A stretch of DNA of 64,000 bases from Bosea sp. NBC_00550 (GTDB taxonomy: Bacteria; Pseudomonadota; Alphaproteobacteria; Rhizobiales; Beijerinckiaceae). Location of the stretch: assembly GCF_026020075.1 (NCBI RefSeq), contig NZ_CP102773.1, positions 434,001 to 498,000 on the forward strand, read 5' to 3'. Within the stretch, counting starts at the first letter, position 1; every line of letters starts with the position of its first letter. The notes beneath the pieces are model-generated. The model had not been told where the DNA came from. It ran no database searches and worked only from the letters and a program-made list of their open reading frames with translations. Both the position numbers and the translations under genes were made by a program. This document shows positions 26,726-35,965 of this stretch, piece after piece.

Positions 26726-27568
26726 GCGCTCGTCGCAAGTCGCCACCACTACGGCTGGCATTAAGTAGATCTGTCTACCGAGGCCCCTCCCCTTAATATC
26801 GAAGAGTTATATGCCCATGGCGCTACGTCGCACGGGCAAGGCGGGGACCTCACTTGCGATACTGCTCGTTAAAGCGCTCCGCCGTCCCCACCGTTCGATC
26901 CCCGGGGGGCTTACAAAGCCCCGTGCGATGCCGAAGCTCACGATCACCACCGACAACAGCATGGCTTCCAATACCGCTAAGGAGAAGATCGACTTTCCCC
27001 AACACCAAGAAGGCGACAATCACCCAGGTTTCCCTCGGCCATATGGCGACCTCATGCGTTCCCAACCGATACTTCACTGCCTATAAGCTCGTTGCGACCT
27101 TTCGACGGACGGCCGCGGCCGGTCCTTCAGGTTGTTGGTAGCTGGCGGCGGTACGCTGATGGCCTGCAAGCACATCTATCTAGGCTGGAAGGACGAGTGC
27201 GGAAGCACACAATCCTGACGTCGCCTACGGGGCACCTCGGCTGCTTTATCGCCAGCCGCAGCGGGTCGCCGGCAAGCAGACGTTCCAGACGTCGGCTACG
27301 GGCCAATTTCGGAAGCTGCCTTACCAGAAGCGAGCCGAGGCTCAGCTGACGCAGCCCGCCCGCCGACGGCACAGTGAGCCAATTGCGGAAGCACTTTGCC
27401 TTAACTGCGGCACTTTCAACTTTAACACTACCGCAGTCGGACTGAAATATTTCAATGGGTTATGAAACGAATTGAAGGTCAGTGCGGCAAACTTCGCCTT
27501 TCCCCACAGTAGCCTGGCCATTCCGAGCTTGAAGGGATGCCCGACATGACGCTTGAGCCCGACGACCT
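26726..27568. other. Gap without a confident gene
   Basis: About 840 bases. On the minus strand at 26807-27077 two overlapping frames contain hydrophobic stretches (TWVIVAFLVLGKVDLLL; AMLLSVVIVSFGIARGFV), suggesting a decayed small membrane-protein gene. Nothing recognisable was found from 27080 to 27568. The region leads into insertion-sequence debris. Confidence 0.4.
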
Positions 27569-28062
27569 CTACGGGGGCATCCGTCGTACGCTTGCGCCTC
27601 CGAAGATGCGCAACAGGCCGCGGATCTCGTTCTCGAGGTCGATGCAATTGCGCTGCATCACTTTGCGGCTCGTCAGTAGCGCTCGCATGTGGTGGCTCTC
27701 GATGCTCTTCACATGCACCCGGCTGTACCACCCCGATCGGAGGATCTGGGCGATGCCGCGGGCGTCGTGTTTGTCTGTCTTGTTCCGCATGGCCGAAAGC
27801 GCAGCCGCGACCTGACGCGCTTCCATGCAGACGACGTCGTAGCCAGCCTCCCTCAGTCCGTAGGTGATGGGCTGTGTCAGCGCGCCGGCCTCAAACCCGA
27901 CCTGATGGATCGGCTGACCAAATCCCGCGAGGCAAAGAAGTATATCGGGCACGGCCGAGCGCACCGAGCGCTCGAGGCCAATCTTTCCGTCATGGTCGAT
28001 GATGCAGATCGCCACAGAGCGCAGCGACACATCCAGCGCAGCCGGTCCTGGAGTTCGACACC
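27569..28062 (-). mobile_element. IS110-family transposase, N-terminal fragment
   Basis: The frame reads AALDVSLRSVAICIIDHDGKIG, VGFEAGALTQPITYGLREAGYDVVCMEARQVAAALSAMRNKTDKHDARGIAQILRSG, and HHMRALLTSRKVMQRNCIDLENEIRGLLRIFG. This is the DEDD (RuvC-like) N-terminal domain of IS110 transposases. The C-terminal Tnp domain with the catalytic serine is missing. Its 5' end abuts an IS3-type fragment on the other strand at about 28058. Confidence 0.85.
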
Positions 28063-28801
28063 CCAAGCTACCACTACAAATCGTGCCGGCCCGACCAGGC
28101 CCCCCTGGCAGCCCGGATCAAGGCGATCTGCGAGACCCGCGTTCGTTATGGCTATCGCCGTGTCGACGTGCTGCTGCAGCGCGAGGGCTGGCATGTCAAT
28201 CAGAAGCGGATTCGAAGGATCTACAATGAGTTAGGCTTGCAACTCCAAGACGCTCAAGCGTCGGGTCAAGGCGAAGCTGCGCGAGGACCGCGCGCCGGCG
28301 ACGCGGCCCAACGATGTCTGGGCGATGGACTTCGTCCATGACCAGCTCGTCACCGGCCGCAAGATCCGGGTTCTGACGGTGGTCGACACCTACTCGCGCT
28401 TCTCGCCGGCGATCGATCCCCGCTTCAGCTACCGGGCCGAGGACGTCGTCGCCACGCTCGAAAGGGTCTGCGCGAAACTGGGCTATCCGAAGACGATCCG
28501 GGTCGATCAGGGCTCCGAGTTCGTCAGCCGCGATCTCGACCTGTGGGCCTATGCCAAGGGCGTCACGCTCGACTTCTCGCGGCCAGGCAAGCCGACGGAC
28601 AAAGCCTTCATCGAGGCGTTCAACGGCCGCTTCCGCAGTGAGTGCCTGAATACCCACTGGTTCCTGACGCTTGCGGATGCGGAGGAAAAGATGGAGACTT
28701 GGCTCAGATACTACAACGAGGATCGGCCGCACGGGGCCATCGGCAACAAGCCTCCGATCCTGCTGCAAAATCCTGGCGGAGCACCCAGCCCACCGCCGTG
28801 A
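28054..28801 (+). mobile_element. IS3-family transposase OrfB, truncated and frameshifted
   Basis: Homology begins at about 28066 (SYHYKSCRPDQAPLAARIKAICETRVRYGYRRVDVLLQREGW), then a frameshift near 28245. The integrase catalytic core follows in another frame to 28801: AMDFVHDQLVTGRKIRVLTVVDTYSRFSPAI, DQGSEFVSRDLDLWAY, and FIEAFNGRFRSECLNTHWF with the closing Glu. The DDE residues of the core are visible. The N-terminus and orfA are absent, so the copy is inactive. Confidence 0.88.
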
Positions 28802-28911
28802 TCGAAGGCCGGAAACTCCAGCCTCCGGCGATCCAGCAAATGGTCTCGGATCATCAAACTCAGGACTCTCCTCAGGTCGGAGGAGAAATGGGTCTCGGGT
28901 CATCGGCGTTC

Positions 28912-29130
28912 TCAGCGTCCGCCTATAGGTCCCGTCGTACCCGGACGGTTTTGCTCCCAGACGCGGATCGCGTCCTTGAGTGCCATCAACTCTCGGTAAC
29001 TGCTTCCATCCTGTACCGAGAACGCCTTGATGCGGTGGATCGCGAGGGCGTAGTCTTCAGCTGTCTCGATCGTGAAGGCAGGAGGGTCCGACCTGCAGGA
29101 TACCGGCCCGTGTTTAATCGTCGTCTTCAT
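28912..29130 (-). CDS. Small protein of a window-repeated family
   Basis: A 72-residue protein starting at 29130 with GGAGGT at the ideal distance. Its core FTIETAEDYALAIHRIKAF and ELMALKDAIRVWEQN matches small proteins at 39471, 40552 and 43285 in pattern (x-E-x-Y/M-x-x-A-I-x-R-x-x-E-L, a Gly/Asp/Glu-rich turn, then L-x-x-x-x-V-x-W/Y-E). A two-helix fold is likely. Some relatives of this pattern are annotated near HigA-type antitoxins, but there is no helix-turn-helix here. Function unknown. Confidence 0.65.
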   Translation of the reverse strand: MKTTIKHGPVSCRSDPPAFTIETAEDYALAIHRIKAFSVQDGSSYRELMALKDAIRVWEQNRPGTTGPIGGR

Positions 29131-29282
29131 AGCGACCTCCGGACGATGGGGCATCTGGTCAATTGTACCCCAGATGAGCGAGTTCGCGATTGCGTCAAAT
29201 CAACCCGCCCGCTGTTCCGGGAAAACCAAAACCCGGCCAGACCTATTCTATGACTGCGGGAAAGGAGGGAGCAGGTCGGACA

Positions 29283-29735
29283 ATGTACAAGCTCATTCTC
29301 ATACCCACGGACGGATCGGATTTTGCCCAGAAGGGCGTGAACCATGGCCTGAACCTGGCTAAGAGCGTGGGCGCCAAGGTCACTATAGTCACCGTATCCG
29401 AGCCGTTTCCGATCTATGCCGGCGCCGCGGCCAGCGCCGGGTGGACAACGCCGCCGATGGAGACGGGGGAGTATGAGGCCAGCCAAAGGCAAGCCGCGGA
29501 GAATACATTGGCTGATGCCAAAGCTGCTGCAGATCGTCTCGGCGTCGACGCCGAGACCGTTCACATTCCACAGGCTCTCCCGGCCGAGGCAATCGTAGAA
29601 ATTGCCAATAACCGCCACTGCAGCCTCATTGTCATGGCTTCGCACGGCGGACGCGGGCTCCGTCGCTTTCTGCTGGGCAGCCAGACCTCCGAGGTGCTCT
29701 CCCGCAGTTCGGTACCCGTTCTGGTGGTGACGTAG
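29283..29735 (+). CDS. Universal stress protein (UspA family)
   Basis: A 150-residue cytoplasmic protein. The N-terminal strand is KLILIPTDGSDFAQKGVNHGLNLAKSVGAKVTIVTV. The C-terminal ATP-binding motif is SHGGRGLRRFLLGSQTSEVLSRSSVPVLVV, which fits the G-2x-G-9x-G(S/T) pattern of ATP-binding Usp proteins. The start at 29283 gives the standard N-terminus; the frame is open to 29190. Family members act in stress survival. It stands alone between a divergent small-protein gene and a gap. Confidence 0.92.
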   Translation: MYKLILIPTDGSDFAQKGVNHGLNLAKSVGAKVTIVTVSEPFPIYAGAAASAGWTTPPMETGEYEASQRQAAENTLADAKAAADRLGVDAETVHIPQALPAEAIVEIANNRHCSLIVMASHGGRGLRRFLLGSQTSEVLSRSSVPVLVVT

Positions 29736-30287
29736 TGTAGATGCCGAGGCGTCTTCGTCCCGCCCTTCCTGTACGATCGTCACCAGTATATTCTTTAAGC
29801 CATCGATCATGATCGCCTCCCAAAACCTCCCAGGATCCTGCGCTCTGCGGCGCCGCGTTCGTTGCGTTGGATCAAATTATCGCGGCGAAAATACTCTGAG
29901 ATGCGAGCCGAACGCGCCTGAGGCGGGACTTAACTCGTGATGAAGCGATCTCACGTCCGACGGAGTGTTTTCGGCATCTTGAGCGCAGCTGATAACCTCC
30001 ATCTCCTGGCATCCTGCTAGCGCTCGCCTCGCCGCAATCGAACACTGGCTCGTCGCCGCGAACCAGACATTCACAGGCGCGCACCGCCGTTGTCGGCTGG
30101 CGGACCAACTCGCACTTTGGCTCTAAGTAATTCGCCACCGCCGACGAAAAGGACTTAGCCTTCCGGAAGTTAGGTTAGCCCCACCCCGCGCATCACGTCG
30201 AACGCGCGATGTTGTGGGCGCTAACTCGCTCTTGACCCGCACGGCCGGCGCGCTCGCCAAGTCCTGGCGCTCACAAAGGGAAGTGGA
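29736..30287. other. Gap without a confident gene
   Basis: About 550 bases between the Usp gene and the promoter of the FadR-type regulator. Short Cys-containing frames on the minus strand (29872-30138) do not show a convincing family or start signal. No repeat or RNA gene was recognised. Confidence 0.4.
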
Positions 30288-30325
30288 TTGACCGCCTCAA
30301 TCATACGATGATACGATATTTGTAT
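30288..30325 (+). promoter_or_regulatory. Promoter and FadR-type operator overlapping a leaderless start
   Basis: TTGACC at 30288-30293 and TACGAT at 30312-30317 form a sigma-70-like pair with an 18-base spacer, placing the transcript start at about the A of the ATG (30324). The palindrome ATACGATATTTGTAT (30311-30325) covers the -10 and the start codon, and ATACGAT is repeated just upstream. No ribosome-binding site is present. This fits an autoregulated, leaderless GntR/FadR gene. Confidence 0.5.
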
Positions 30326-31103
30326 GAGCCGTCCTTCCAGCCTCCATGATGTCCTTGTCGACCGCATCGGTCGGATGGTCGTCACCGGCACTTTCGGAAG
30401 TTTGGGCGCCCTGCCTCGGGAGGATGAGCTGGCGAAGACCTTCTCCGTCAGCCGAACGGTGATCCGGGAGGTGACCAAGACGTTGAGGGCGCTCGGGCTG
30501 GTCACGACGGGGCCGCGGGTAGGATCCCGGGTCCAGCCGATCGCAACCTGGCGGCTGCTGGATCCGCAGGTGATGGCGTGGATCACCGACGCCGATATGG
30601 CGAACGGCTTCGAGCGCGATCTTCTGGAAATCCGCAGCATGGTGGAACCCGCGGCCGCCGCCTTCGCCGCCGAGCGCGGTGCCGACCCGCAGATTGAAGC
30701 GGTCATGGCCGCCCTCGGGGCGATGACGAATTCGCCGGACATATCCAGTCACGAGGCTGCGGACCTTCGCTTCCATGAGGCAATCCTCGAGGCTTCGGGA
30801 AACCTCCTGCTCGTTCAGCTCAAGCCGATCCTGCATGCGGTGCTGAAAGCGTCGTTCCGCCTTTCAATGCACGATCACGCACGAGGTCGCGCATCGGTGG
30901 CGGCTCACAAGCGCGTGGCCGACGCTATTGCCGCTCGCTCCCCGGACGAGGCTCGCCAGGCCATGGCCGAGCTGCTCGCGATGGCCCGCGCGGATATCGA
31001 ACACGGCGCCGACCGGCGTCTTGATGAAAGCCCCATAAAAAGAAAATCCGAGGAAATGCCGCATGATAGCCATCGCCGAAAGGTGGATCTTACGCGCGCT
31101 TGA
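30324..31103 (+). CDS. FadR-type (GntR/FCD) regulator of the sugar-acid operon
   Basis: A 259-residue protein. The winged helix is DVLVDRIGRMVVTGTFGSLGALPREDELAKTFSVSRTVIREVTKTLRALGLVTTGPRVGSRV. The FCD domain has DLLEIRSMVEPAAAAFAAERG, then ADLRFHEAILEASGN (Asp and His of the metal site) and SVAAHKRVADAI (third His). The FCD layout is like DgoR/LldR, which respond to galactonate or other hydroxy acids. The last 41 bases overlap the dctQ-like gene. It probably represses the TRAP and dehydratase genes downstream and itself. Confidence 0.9.
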   Translation: MSRPSSLHDVLVDRIGRMVVTGTFGSLGALPREDELAKTFSVSRTVIREVTKTLRALGLVTTGPRVGSRVQPIATWRLLDPQVMAWITDADMANGFERDLLEIRSMVEPAAAAFAAERGADPQIEAVMAALGAMTNSPDISSHEAADLRFHEAILEASGNLLLVQLKPILHAVLKASFRLSMHDHARGRASVAAHKRVADAIAARSPDEARQAMAELLAMARADIEHGADRRLDESPIKRKSEEMPHDSHRRKVDLTRA

Positions 31104-31608
31104 AGCCGTTCTCGTCGCCCTGCTTGCCGGAATGGTGGTGATGGTCTTCGGCAATGTTGTGCTGCGCTATGCCTTCAACTCCGGCATCAACGCGTCGGAG
31201 GAGTTGTCGCGTTATTTCTTCGTCTGGCTGACCTTCATCGGGGCCGTCGTGGTGATGCGCGAGAACGGGCATCTTGGCGTCGACACTTTCGTCGGTACCC
31301 TCGGTGACGCTGGCCGCCGCATCTGCATGATCCTGAGCGACCTAATCGTCTTCGCCTGTTGTCTGATGCTGCTCGAAGGCACCTGGAAACAGCAGGAGAT
31401 CAACGCCAGCTCCGTCGCACCGGTCACCGGCATCAGCATGGCCTATGTCTACAACGTGCTCTACTTCGCCGGCATCGGGATCGGCCTGATCACGCTCGCC
31501 CGGCTCTACCGTGCGTTGACCGGCAGACTCGGCCCGCATGAACTCGCGGAATTCGTTGGCGACTACAGCGCCAGCCCCTCGCATGACCTGAAGGGGCACC
31601 TGGAATGA
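31063..31608 (+). CDS. TRAP transporter small permease (DctQ-like)
   Basis: A 181-residue membrane protein with four predicted helices: ALEAVLVALLAGMVVMVFGNVVLRYAF, the SEELSRYFFVWLTFIGAVVVMRENGHLGVD segment that typifies DctQ, CMILSDLIVFACCLMLLEG, and AYVYNVLYFAGIGIGLITLARLY. It joins the large subunit in a sodium-driven TRAP importer. The gene starts inside the end of the regulator gene and overlaps the large permease by 4 bases. Confidence 0.9.
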   Translation: MIAIAERWILRALEAVLVALLAGMVVMVFGNVVLRYAFNSGINASEELSRYFFVWLTFIGAVVVMRENGHLGVDTFVGTLGDAGRRICMILSDLIVFACCLMLLEGTWKQQEINASSVAPVTGISMAYVYNVLYFAGIGIGLITLARLYRALTGRLGPHELAEFVGDYSASPSHDLKGHLE

Positions 31609-32888
31609 CCGTCACGATCTTCCTGGCCTCGCTCTGCGGAGCGATGGCGCTCGGCATGCCGATCGCCTTTGCGTTGATCGTCTGCGCGGTCTGCCTGATG
31701 CTGTGGCTTGGTGTCTATGACACCCAGATCATCGCACAGAACATGATCATCGGAGCGGATTCCTTCCAGCTCCTGGCGATCCCTTTCTTCCTGCTCGCCG
31801 GCGAGCTGATGAATGCCGGCGGCTTGTCGAAGCGCATCGTCAATTTCGCGCTGTCACTGGTTGGACACCTTCATGGCGGTCTCGGCTATGTCGCGATCTT
31901 CGCCGCGATCATCATGGCCTCGCTGTCGGGGTCGGCTGCCGCCGACACCGCTGCGCTCGCCTCGATCCTGCTGCCGATGATGCGCAGCGCCGGCTACGAT
32001 GTAGGCCGCTCCGCTGGCCTGATTGCGTCGGGCGGCATCATCGCGCCGATCATCCCGCCCTCGATCGGTTTCATCGTCTTCGGCGTCGCGGCCAACCTCT
32101 CGATCACCCGGCTGTTTCTCGCCGGCGTCTTCCCGGGACTGCTGATCGGGCTGTCGCTGGTCATCGCCTGGTGGATTGTCTGCCGCAAAGACAAGGTCAC
32201 GGTGCTGCCCCGTAGGACGGGCGCCGAAAGGCTCAAGGCAACCTGGGACGGATCGCTCGCCTTGCTGATGCCGGTCGCGATACTCGGCGGCATCCGCTTT
32301 GGGATCGTCACGCCAACGGAAGCTGCCGTCGTTGCGACGGTCTATGCGCTGATCGTCGGCATGTTCGTCTATCGCGAACTAAAGGTCCGAGACCTCTACA
32401 AGGTCACGCTGCTTGCCGCCAAGACAACGAGCGCCGTGATGCTGCTCGTAGCCGCAGCCGTCGTATCGGCCTGGCTGATCACGCAGGCCAACATCCCTGC
32501 CGAGCTCTCAGTTCTGCTCCAGCCCTTCATGGACAACAAGACGGTGCTGATGATCATCATCATGCTCCTGGTCATGGCTGTCGGGACGGCGCTCGATTTC
32601 ACACCGACGGTCCTGATCCTGACGCCCGTGCTGATGCCGATCGTTAAGCAGGCGGGGATCGACCCGATCTATTTCGGCGTGCTCTTCATCATCAACAACG
32701 CCATCGGCCTGATCACGCCGCCGGTCGGCATCGTGCTCAACGTCGTCTGCGGCGTTGCCCGGGTACCGATGAGCGCCGTGATCCGGGGCGTCTGGCCGTT
32801 CTTCATCGCGCAATCCATCGCGATGTTCCTGCTCGTGCTGTTTCCGCAGCTCGTGATGGTGCCGCTCGCCTGGCTGAGCGGGCGCTGA
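31605..32888 (+). CDS. TRAP transporter large permease (DctM-like)
   Basis: A 427-residue membrane protein of normal length, with about 12 helices. Family landmarks include FFLLAGELMNAGGLSKRIVNFALSLVGHLHGGLGYVAI, SGSAAADTAALASILLPMM, and IIAPIIPPSIGFIVFG near the sodium-binding regions. The C-terminal half has the inverted repeat with GLITPPVGIVLNVVCGVA. It forms the transport path for the solute delivered by the binding protein. It is translationally coupled to the small subunit. Confidence 0.93.
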   Translation: MTVTIFLASLCGAMALGMPIAFALIVCAVCLMLWLGVYDTQIIAQNMIIGADSFQLLAIPFFLLAGELMNAGGLSKRIVNFALSLVGHLHGGLGYVAIFAAIIMASLSGSAAADTAALASILLPMMRSAGYDVGRSAGLIASGGIIAPIIPPSIGFIVFGVAANLSITRLFLAGVFPGLLIGLSLVIAWWIVCRKDKVTVLPRRTGAERLKATWDGSLALLMPVAILGGIRFGIVTPTEAAVVATVYALIVGMFVYRELKVRDLYKVTLLAAKTTSAVMLLVAAAVVSAWLITQANIPAELSVLLQPFMDNKTVLMIIIMLLVMAVGTALDFTPTVLILTPVLMPIVKQAGIDPIYFGVLFIINNAIGLITPPVGIVLNVVCGVARVPMSAVIRGVWPFFIAQSIAMFLLVLFPQLVMVPLAWLSGR

Positions 32889-32925
32889 CTTTCGACAAGA
32901 AACCGAAGAACATAGGGAGAAGACC

Positions 32926-33939
32926 ATGACCATGACTGCCCGTATCCTTTCGCTCCTCGCCGGCGTCGCCCTTGCGGCGCTCGCCGGCTCCGCCCAGGCG
33001 CAGATCAAGGAGCGCAACATCCGCGTCTCCAACGGCATCAACGAGGACCACCCGGTCGGCAACGGCGTCGCCAAGATGAGGGGCTGCATGGCCGAGAAGT
33101 CCGGCGGGAAGCTCAAGCTGCAGGCCTTCTGGGGCGGTGCGCTCGGCGGCGACCTGCAGGCGGCGCAGGCCCTTCGCGCCGGCACGCAGGAGATGGTGAT
33201 CACCTCGACCTCGCCGTTGGTCGGCATCATGCCGGAACTCGGCGTCTTCGACCTGCCCTTCCTGTTCACCAACGAGAAGGAGGCCGACGCCATCCTCGAC
33301 GGGGCGTTCGGGAAATACATCGCCGACAAGCTGCCGGGCTTTGGCGTCGTCAACCTGTCCTACTGGGAGAACGGCTTCCGCAACCTGACCAATTCGAAGC
33401 GCGCCGTCTCGAAGGCCGAGGAGCTGACCGGGCTTAAGGTCCGCGTCATGCAGAACAACATCTTCCTCGACAGCTTCAAGAGCATGGGCGCAAATGCCAC
33501 GCCGATGGCCTTCGGCGAGGTCTTTGCCGCCCTCGAAACCCATGCGATTGACGGCCAGGAAAATCCGCTGGTCACGATCGACACTTCGAAGCTCTACGAG
33601 GTGCAGAAGTACCTCACGCTAACCCGCCACGCCTACACGCCGTTCCTGATGCTGTATTCGAAGAAGCTCTGGGACCAGCTCTCGGCCGAGGAGCAGACCA
33701 TCCTGACCGATTGCTCGATCGTCGGCCGCGACGAAGAGCGCCGCGTCGCGCGTGATTTGAACGACAAATCGCTGGCCAATCTGAAGTCCAAGGGGATGCA
33801 GGTCTCTGAGGTGACGCCCGACGAGCTGACGAAGATGCGCGAGGCGACCGCCGCCGTGTACCAGCGCCATCAGGCGACCATCGGCAAGGATACGATCGAT
33901 CGCATCCAGGCCGATCTCGCCAAGATCCGCGGCAATTGA
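32926..33939 (+). CDS. TRAP transporter substrate-binding protein (DctP-like)
   Basis: A 337-residue periplasmic protein with a clear signal peptide (MTMTARILSLLAGVALAALAGSAQA) and AGGGAGA-type ribosome-binding site. The mature part begins KERNIRVSNGINEDHPVGNG; the conserved Arg that contacts the carboxylate of the ligand is expected in GLKVRVMQNNIFLDSFKSMGANATPMAFGEVFAAL. This fits ligands with a carboxyl group, in agreement with the galactonate-dehydratase-like enzyme downstream. A strong hairpin follows the stop codon. Confidence 0.93.
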   Translation: MTMTARILSLLAGVALAALAGSAQAQIKERNIRVSNGINEDHPVGNGVAKMRGCMAEKSGGKLKLQAFWGGALGGDLQAAQALRAGTQEMVITSTSPLVGIMPELGVFDLPFLFTNEKEADAILDGAFGKYIADKLPGFGVVNLSYWENGFRNLTNSKRAVSKAEELTGLKVRVMQNNIFLDSFKSMGANATPMAFGEVFAALETHAIDGQENPLVTIDTSKLYEVQKYLTLTRHAYTPFLMLYSKKLWDQLSAEEQTILTDCSIVGRDEERRVARDLNDKSLANLKSKGMQVSEVTPDELTKMREATAAVYQRHQATIGKDTIDRIQADLAKIRGN

Positions 33940-33956
33940 ACACGACGAAGTGAGCC

Positions 33957-33997
33957 CGGCGCTCCCCGGCGGGCGATCATGCAAGCCGGGAGCGCCG
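33957..33997 (+). terminator. Strong GC-rich hairpin after the TRAP binding-protein gene
   Basis: CGGCGCTCCCCGGC (33957-33970) pairs with 33985-33997 apart from one bulged base, with a 14-base loop. There is no T-run. It may protect the upstream mRNA and raise binding-protein levels relative to the downstream dehydratase, as is common in binding-protein operons, or partly terminate transcription. Confidence 0.5.
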
Positions 33998-34076
33998 AGA
34001 ACCATCGTTCCTCATCGACCGGGCGGCGACCGCCTCGCGACGGGCGCACTGCCAACTAACGGCATTCGAGAGTTCC

Positions 34077-35249
34077 ATGAAAATCACCGACATCACCACT
34101 CTCGTCGTCAACGCCGAGATGCGGAACTGGATCTTCGTCAAGGTCGTCACCAACCAGCCCGGGCTTTATGGCTGGGGCGAGGCGACGCTGGAATGGAAGA
34201 CCCGCGGCGTCGTGGGGACGATCGAGGACCTGAAACCGCTAATCATAGGTCGTGACCCGCGCGACATCGAACAGATCGTCCGGATTCTCCAGAAACAAAG
34301 CTTCTGGCGCCTCGGTGTCATCGGCATGTCCGCGATCAGCGGCATCGAGCAGGCGCTGTGGGACATCTGTGGCAAGGCGCTCGGCGAGCCGGTCTGGCGA
34401 CTGCTGGGCGGCAAGGTCCGCGACGAGCTTCCGGTTTACACCCACCTTGGCCTGGGCGACATGCGCGCGGTCTACGAGACCTTCGATCCGACGGCGCTGG
34501 CCGAAAGCGCGCTCGCCCTGGTCGAGCAGGGATACAACGCGCTCAAGGTCGTGTTCATTCCCTATACGCACTACACCGCCACCACAAAGGGGCTTCGCCA
34601 TGTCGACAGCCTCATGCGGTCGCTGCGCGAGGCCGTCGGCGACGACGTCGAACTCATGGTGGATTTCCATGGCCGCTGCGCCTCGGCCGCGGCGGCCATG
34701 CGCTATCTCGAGGTGCTGGCTCCCTACCGACCGCTCTTCGTCGAGGAGCCGATCCCGCCGGGTGAGATCGCCTCGTTGAAGACCATCACGACGAATTCGC
34801 CCTGCACAATTGCCACGGGCGAGCGGCTGGTTCACCTGGACGATTTTGAGAACCTCTTCTCAAGTCGCGCTACACACATCGCCCAGCCCGACCTCTGCCA
34901 TGTTGGAGGGCTGTCGCAAGGGCGCAAGATCGCCTCGATGGCAGAGGCCGCAGGCATCGGCCTTGCGCCTCACAACCCGCTCGGTCCGATTGCCGGTGCG
35001 GTGGCGCTGCATTTCGGCTTCGCCACGCCCAACATCATCATCCAGGAGGAAATGGTCGGGGCCGTGCCTTGGTACGATGAGGTGGTCTCCCTCCCGATGC
35101 GGCGCGTGAAGAGTGCGTGGCAGCTATCGGAAGCGTCAGGGCTTGGCATCGAGGTCAACGAGAAGGTCGCTGCCTTGCACCCGTTCAAGCAGGAAATTCT
35201 CCACACTCAGCATGCGGTCACGGCCGACGGCACGGTCGTCGACTGGTGA
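34077..35249 (+). CDS. Galactonate-dehydratase-like enolase-superfamily enzyme
   Basis: A 390-residue member of the mandelate racemase/muconate lactonising group. The Asp and His of the D-galactonate dehydratase type appear in ELMVDFHGRCA (metal Asp with the acid His two residues later), the next metal ligands are the Glu in LFVEEPIPPGE and in ATGERLV, and the base His is in APHNPLGPIAGA. This set matches the GalD subgroup, which dehydrates D-galactonate or a related aldonate to a 2-keto-3-deoxy acid. With the TRAP importer and FadR/DgoR-like regulator it forms a sugar-acid uptake and dehydration module. The kinase and aldolase for the next steps are not in the window. Confidence 0.9.
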   Translation: MKITDITTLVVNAEMRNWIFVKVVTNQPGLYGWGEATLEWKTRGVVGTIEDLKPLIIGRDPRDIEQIVRILQKQSFWRLGVIGMSAISGIEQALWDICGKALGEPVWRLLGGKVRDELPVYTHLGLGDMRAVYETFDPTALAESALALVEQGYNALKVVFIPYTHYTATTKGLRHVDSLMRSLREAVGDDVELMVDFHGRCASAAAAMRYLEVLAPYRPLFVEEPIPPGEIASLKTITTNSPCTIATGERLVHLDDFENLFSSRATHIAQPDLCHVGGLSQGRKIASMAEAAGIGLAPHNPLGPIAGAVALHFGFATPNIIIQEEMVGAVPWYDEVVSLPMRRVKSAWQLSEASGLGIEVNEKVAALHPFKQEILHTQHAVTADGTVVDW

Positions 35250-35965
35250 CGCGCCTAGGCCACTGGCGCTCGATCGATGCCGTTGCCAGCGTGTCCTCTA
35301 GGTTCGGAATGGCCGGATTACACCCGCTTATGTGTTTGTTGGATCGGCGCATTAGGTCGAGGTGGCCGGGATGCCGACTAAGGTTGAAGCGCTGGCATCG
35401 TCGATGTCGCCTGGATATCCATGGCAGGTCCGCCTCTTGGGAGGCAGCATCGGGGATCATTCTATCAAATGTTGTGGGACGTAGCGCTCGCGTTGCGCCA
35501 TCGGAGGACATTCGCACTTTGCCCGAGAGCGGACGTGCCGATAATCCTCAATGACAAACCGGCTGCCGCAACAGCGATCTATCGATGAATGCGGAACTGC
35601 TTATCGAGCCAATCGAGAATGTGGCGTGAGCAATGAGCGGTTTCCCGGTCCGCACCGTCGGTTGCCGTGAATCGAAACAAAGTCTTAGGAGGCCTCAAAC
35701 GCATCGAAGAATGCCCCAGCACCCTGAGCGAGGACATCATTCTCACGTGATCAGCGTAGGACAAACGATGGCCTCGGTCCGCCCCGCCATCGTGAAGTGC
35801 TCCGCCGAGGCAAAGTAATCACGCAGGTTGTCGACACCGTGGGTCCAGAACCCTCGGTCCACAACCTTTCATTTGATCAGGGGGGCTCTTGCGGATCGCG
35901 GCGTCAATCTGATCGGATGACGTCGCGTTCGAGAGGTCGCATAGTCCGACATGGAGGGCACTCTT
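35250..35965. other. Gap without a confident gene
   Basis: About 715 bases after the dehydratase. A 61-residue minus-strand frame at 35579-35764 looks weakly protein-like (SRHILDWLDKQFRIHR at its end) but has no recognisable family. No repeat or RNA gene was recognised. Confidence 0.4.
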
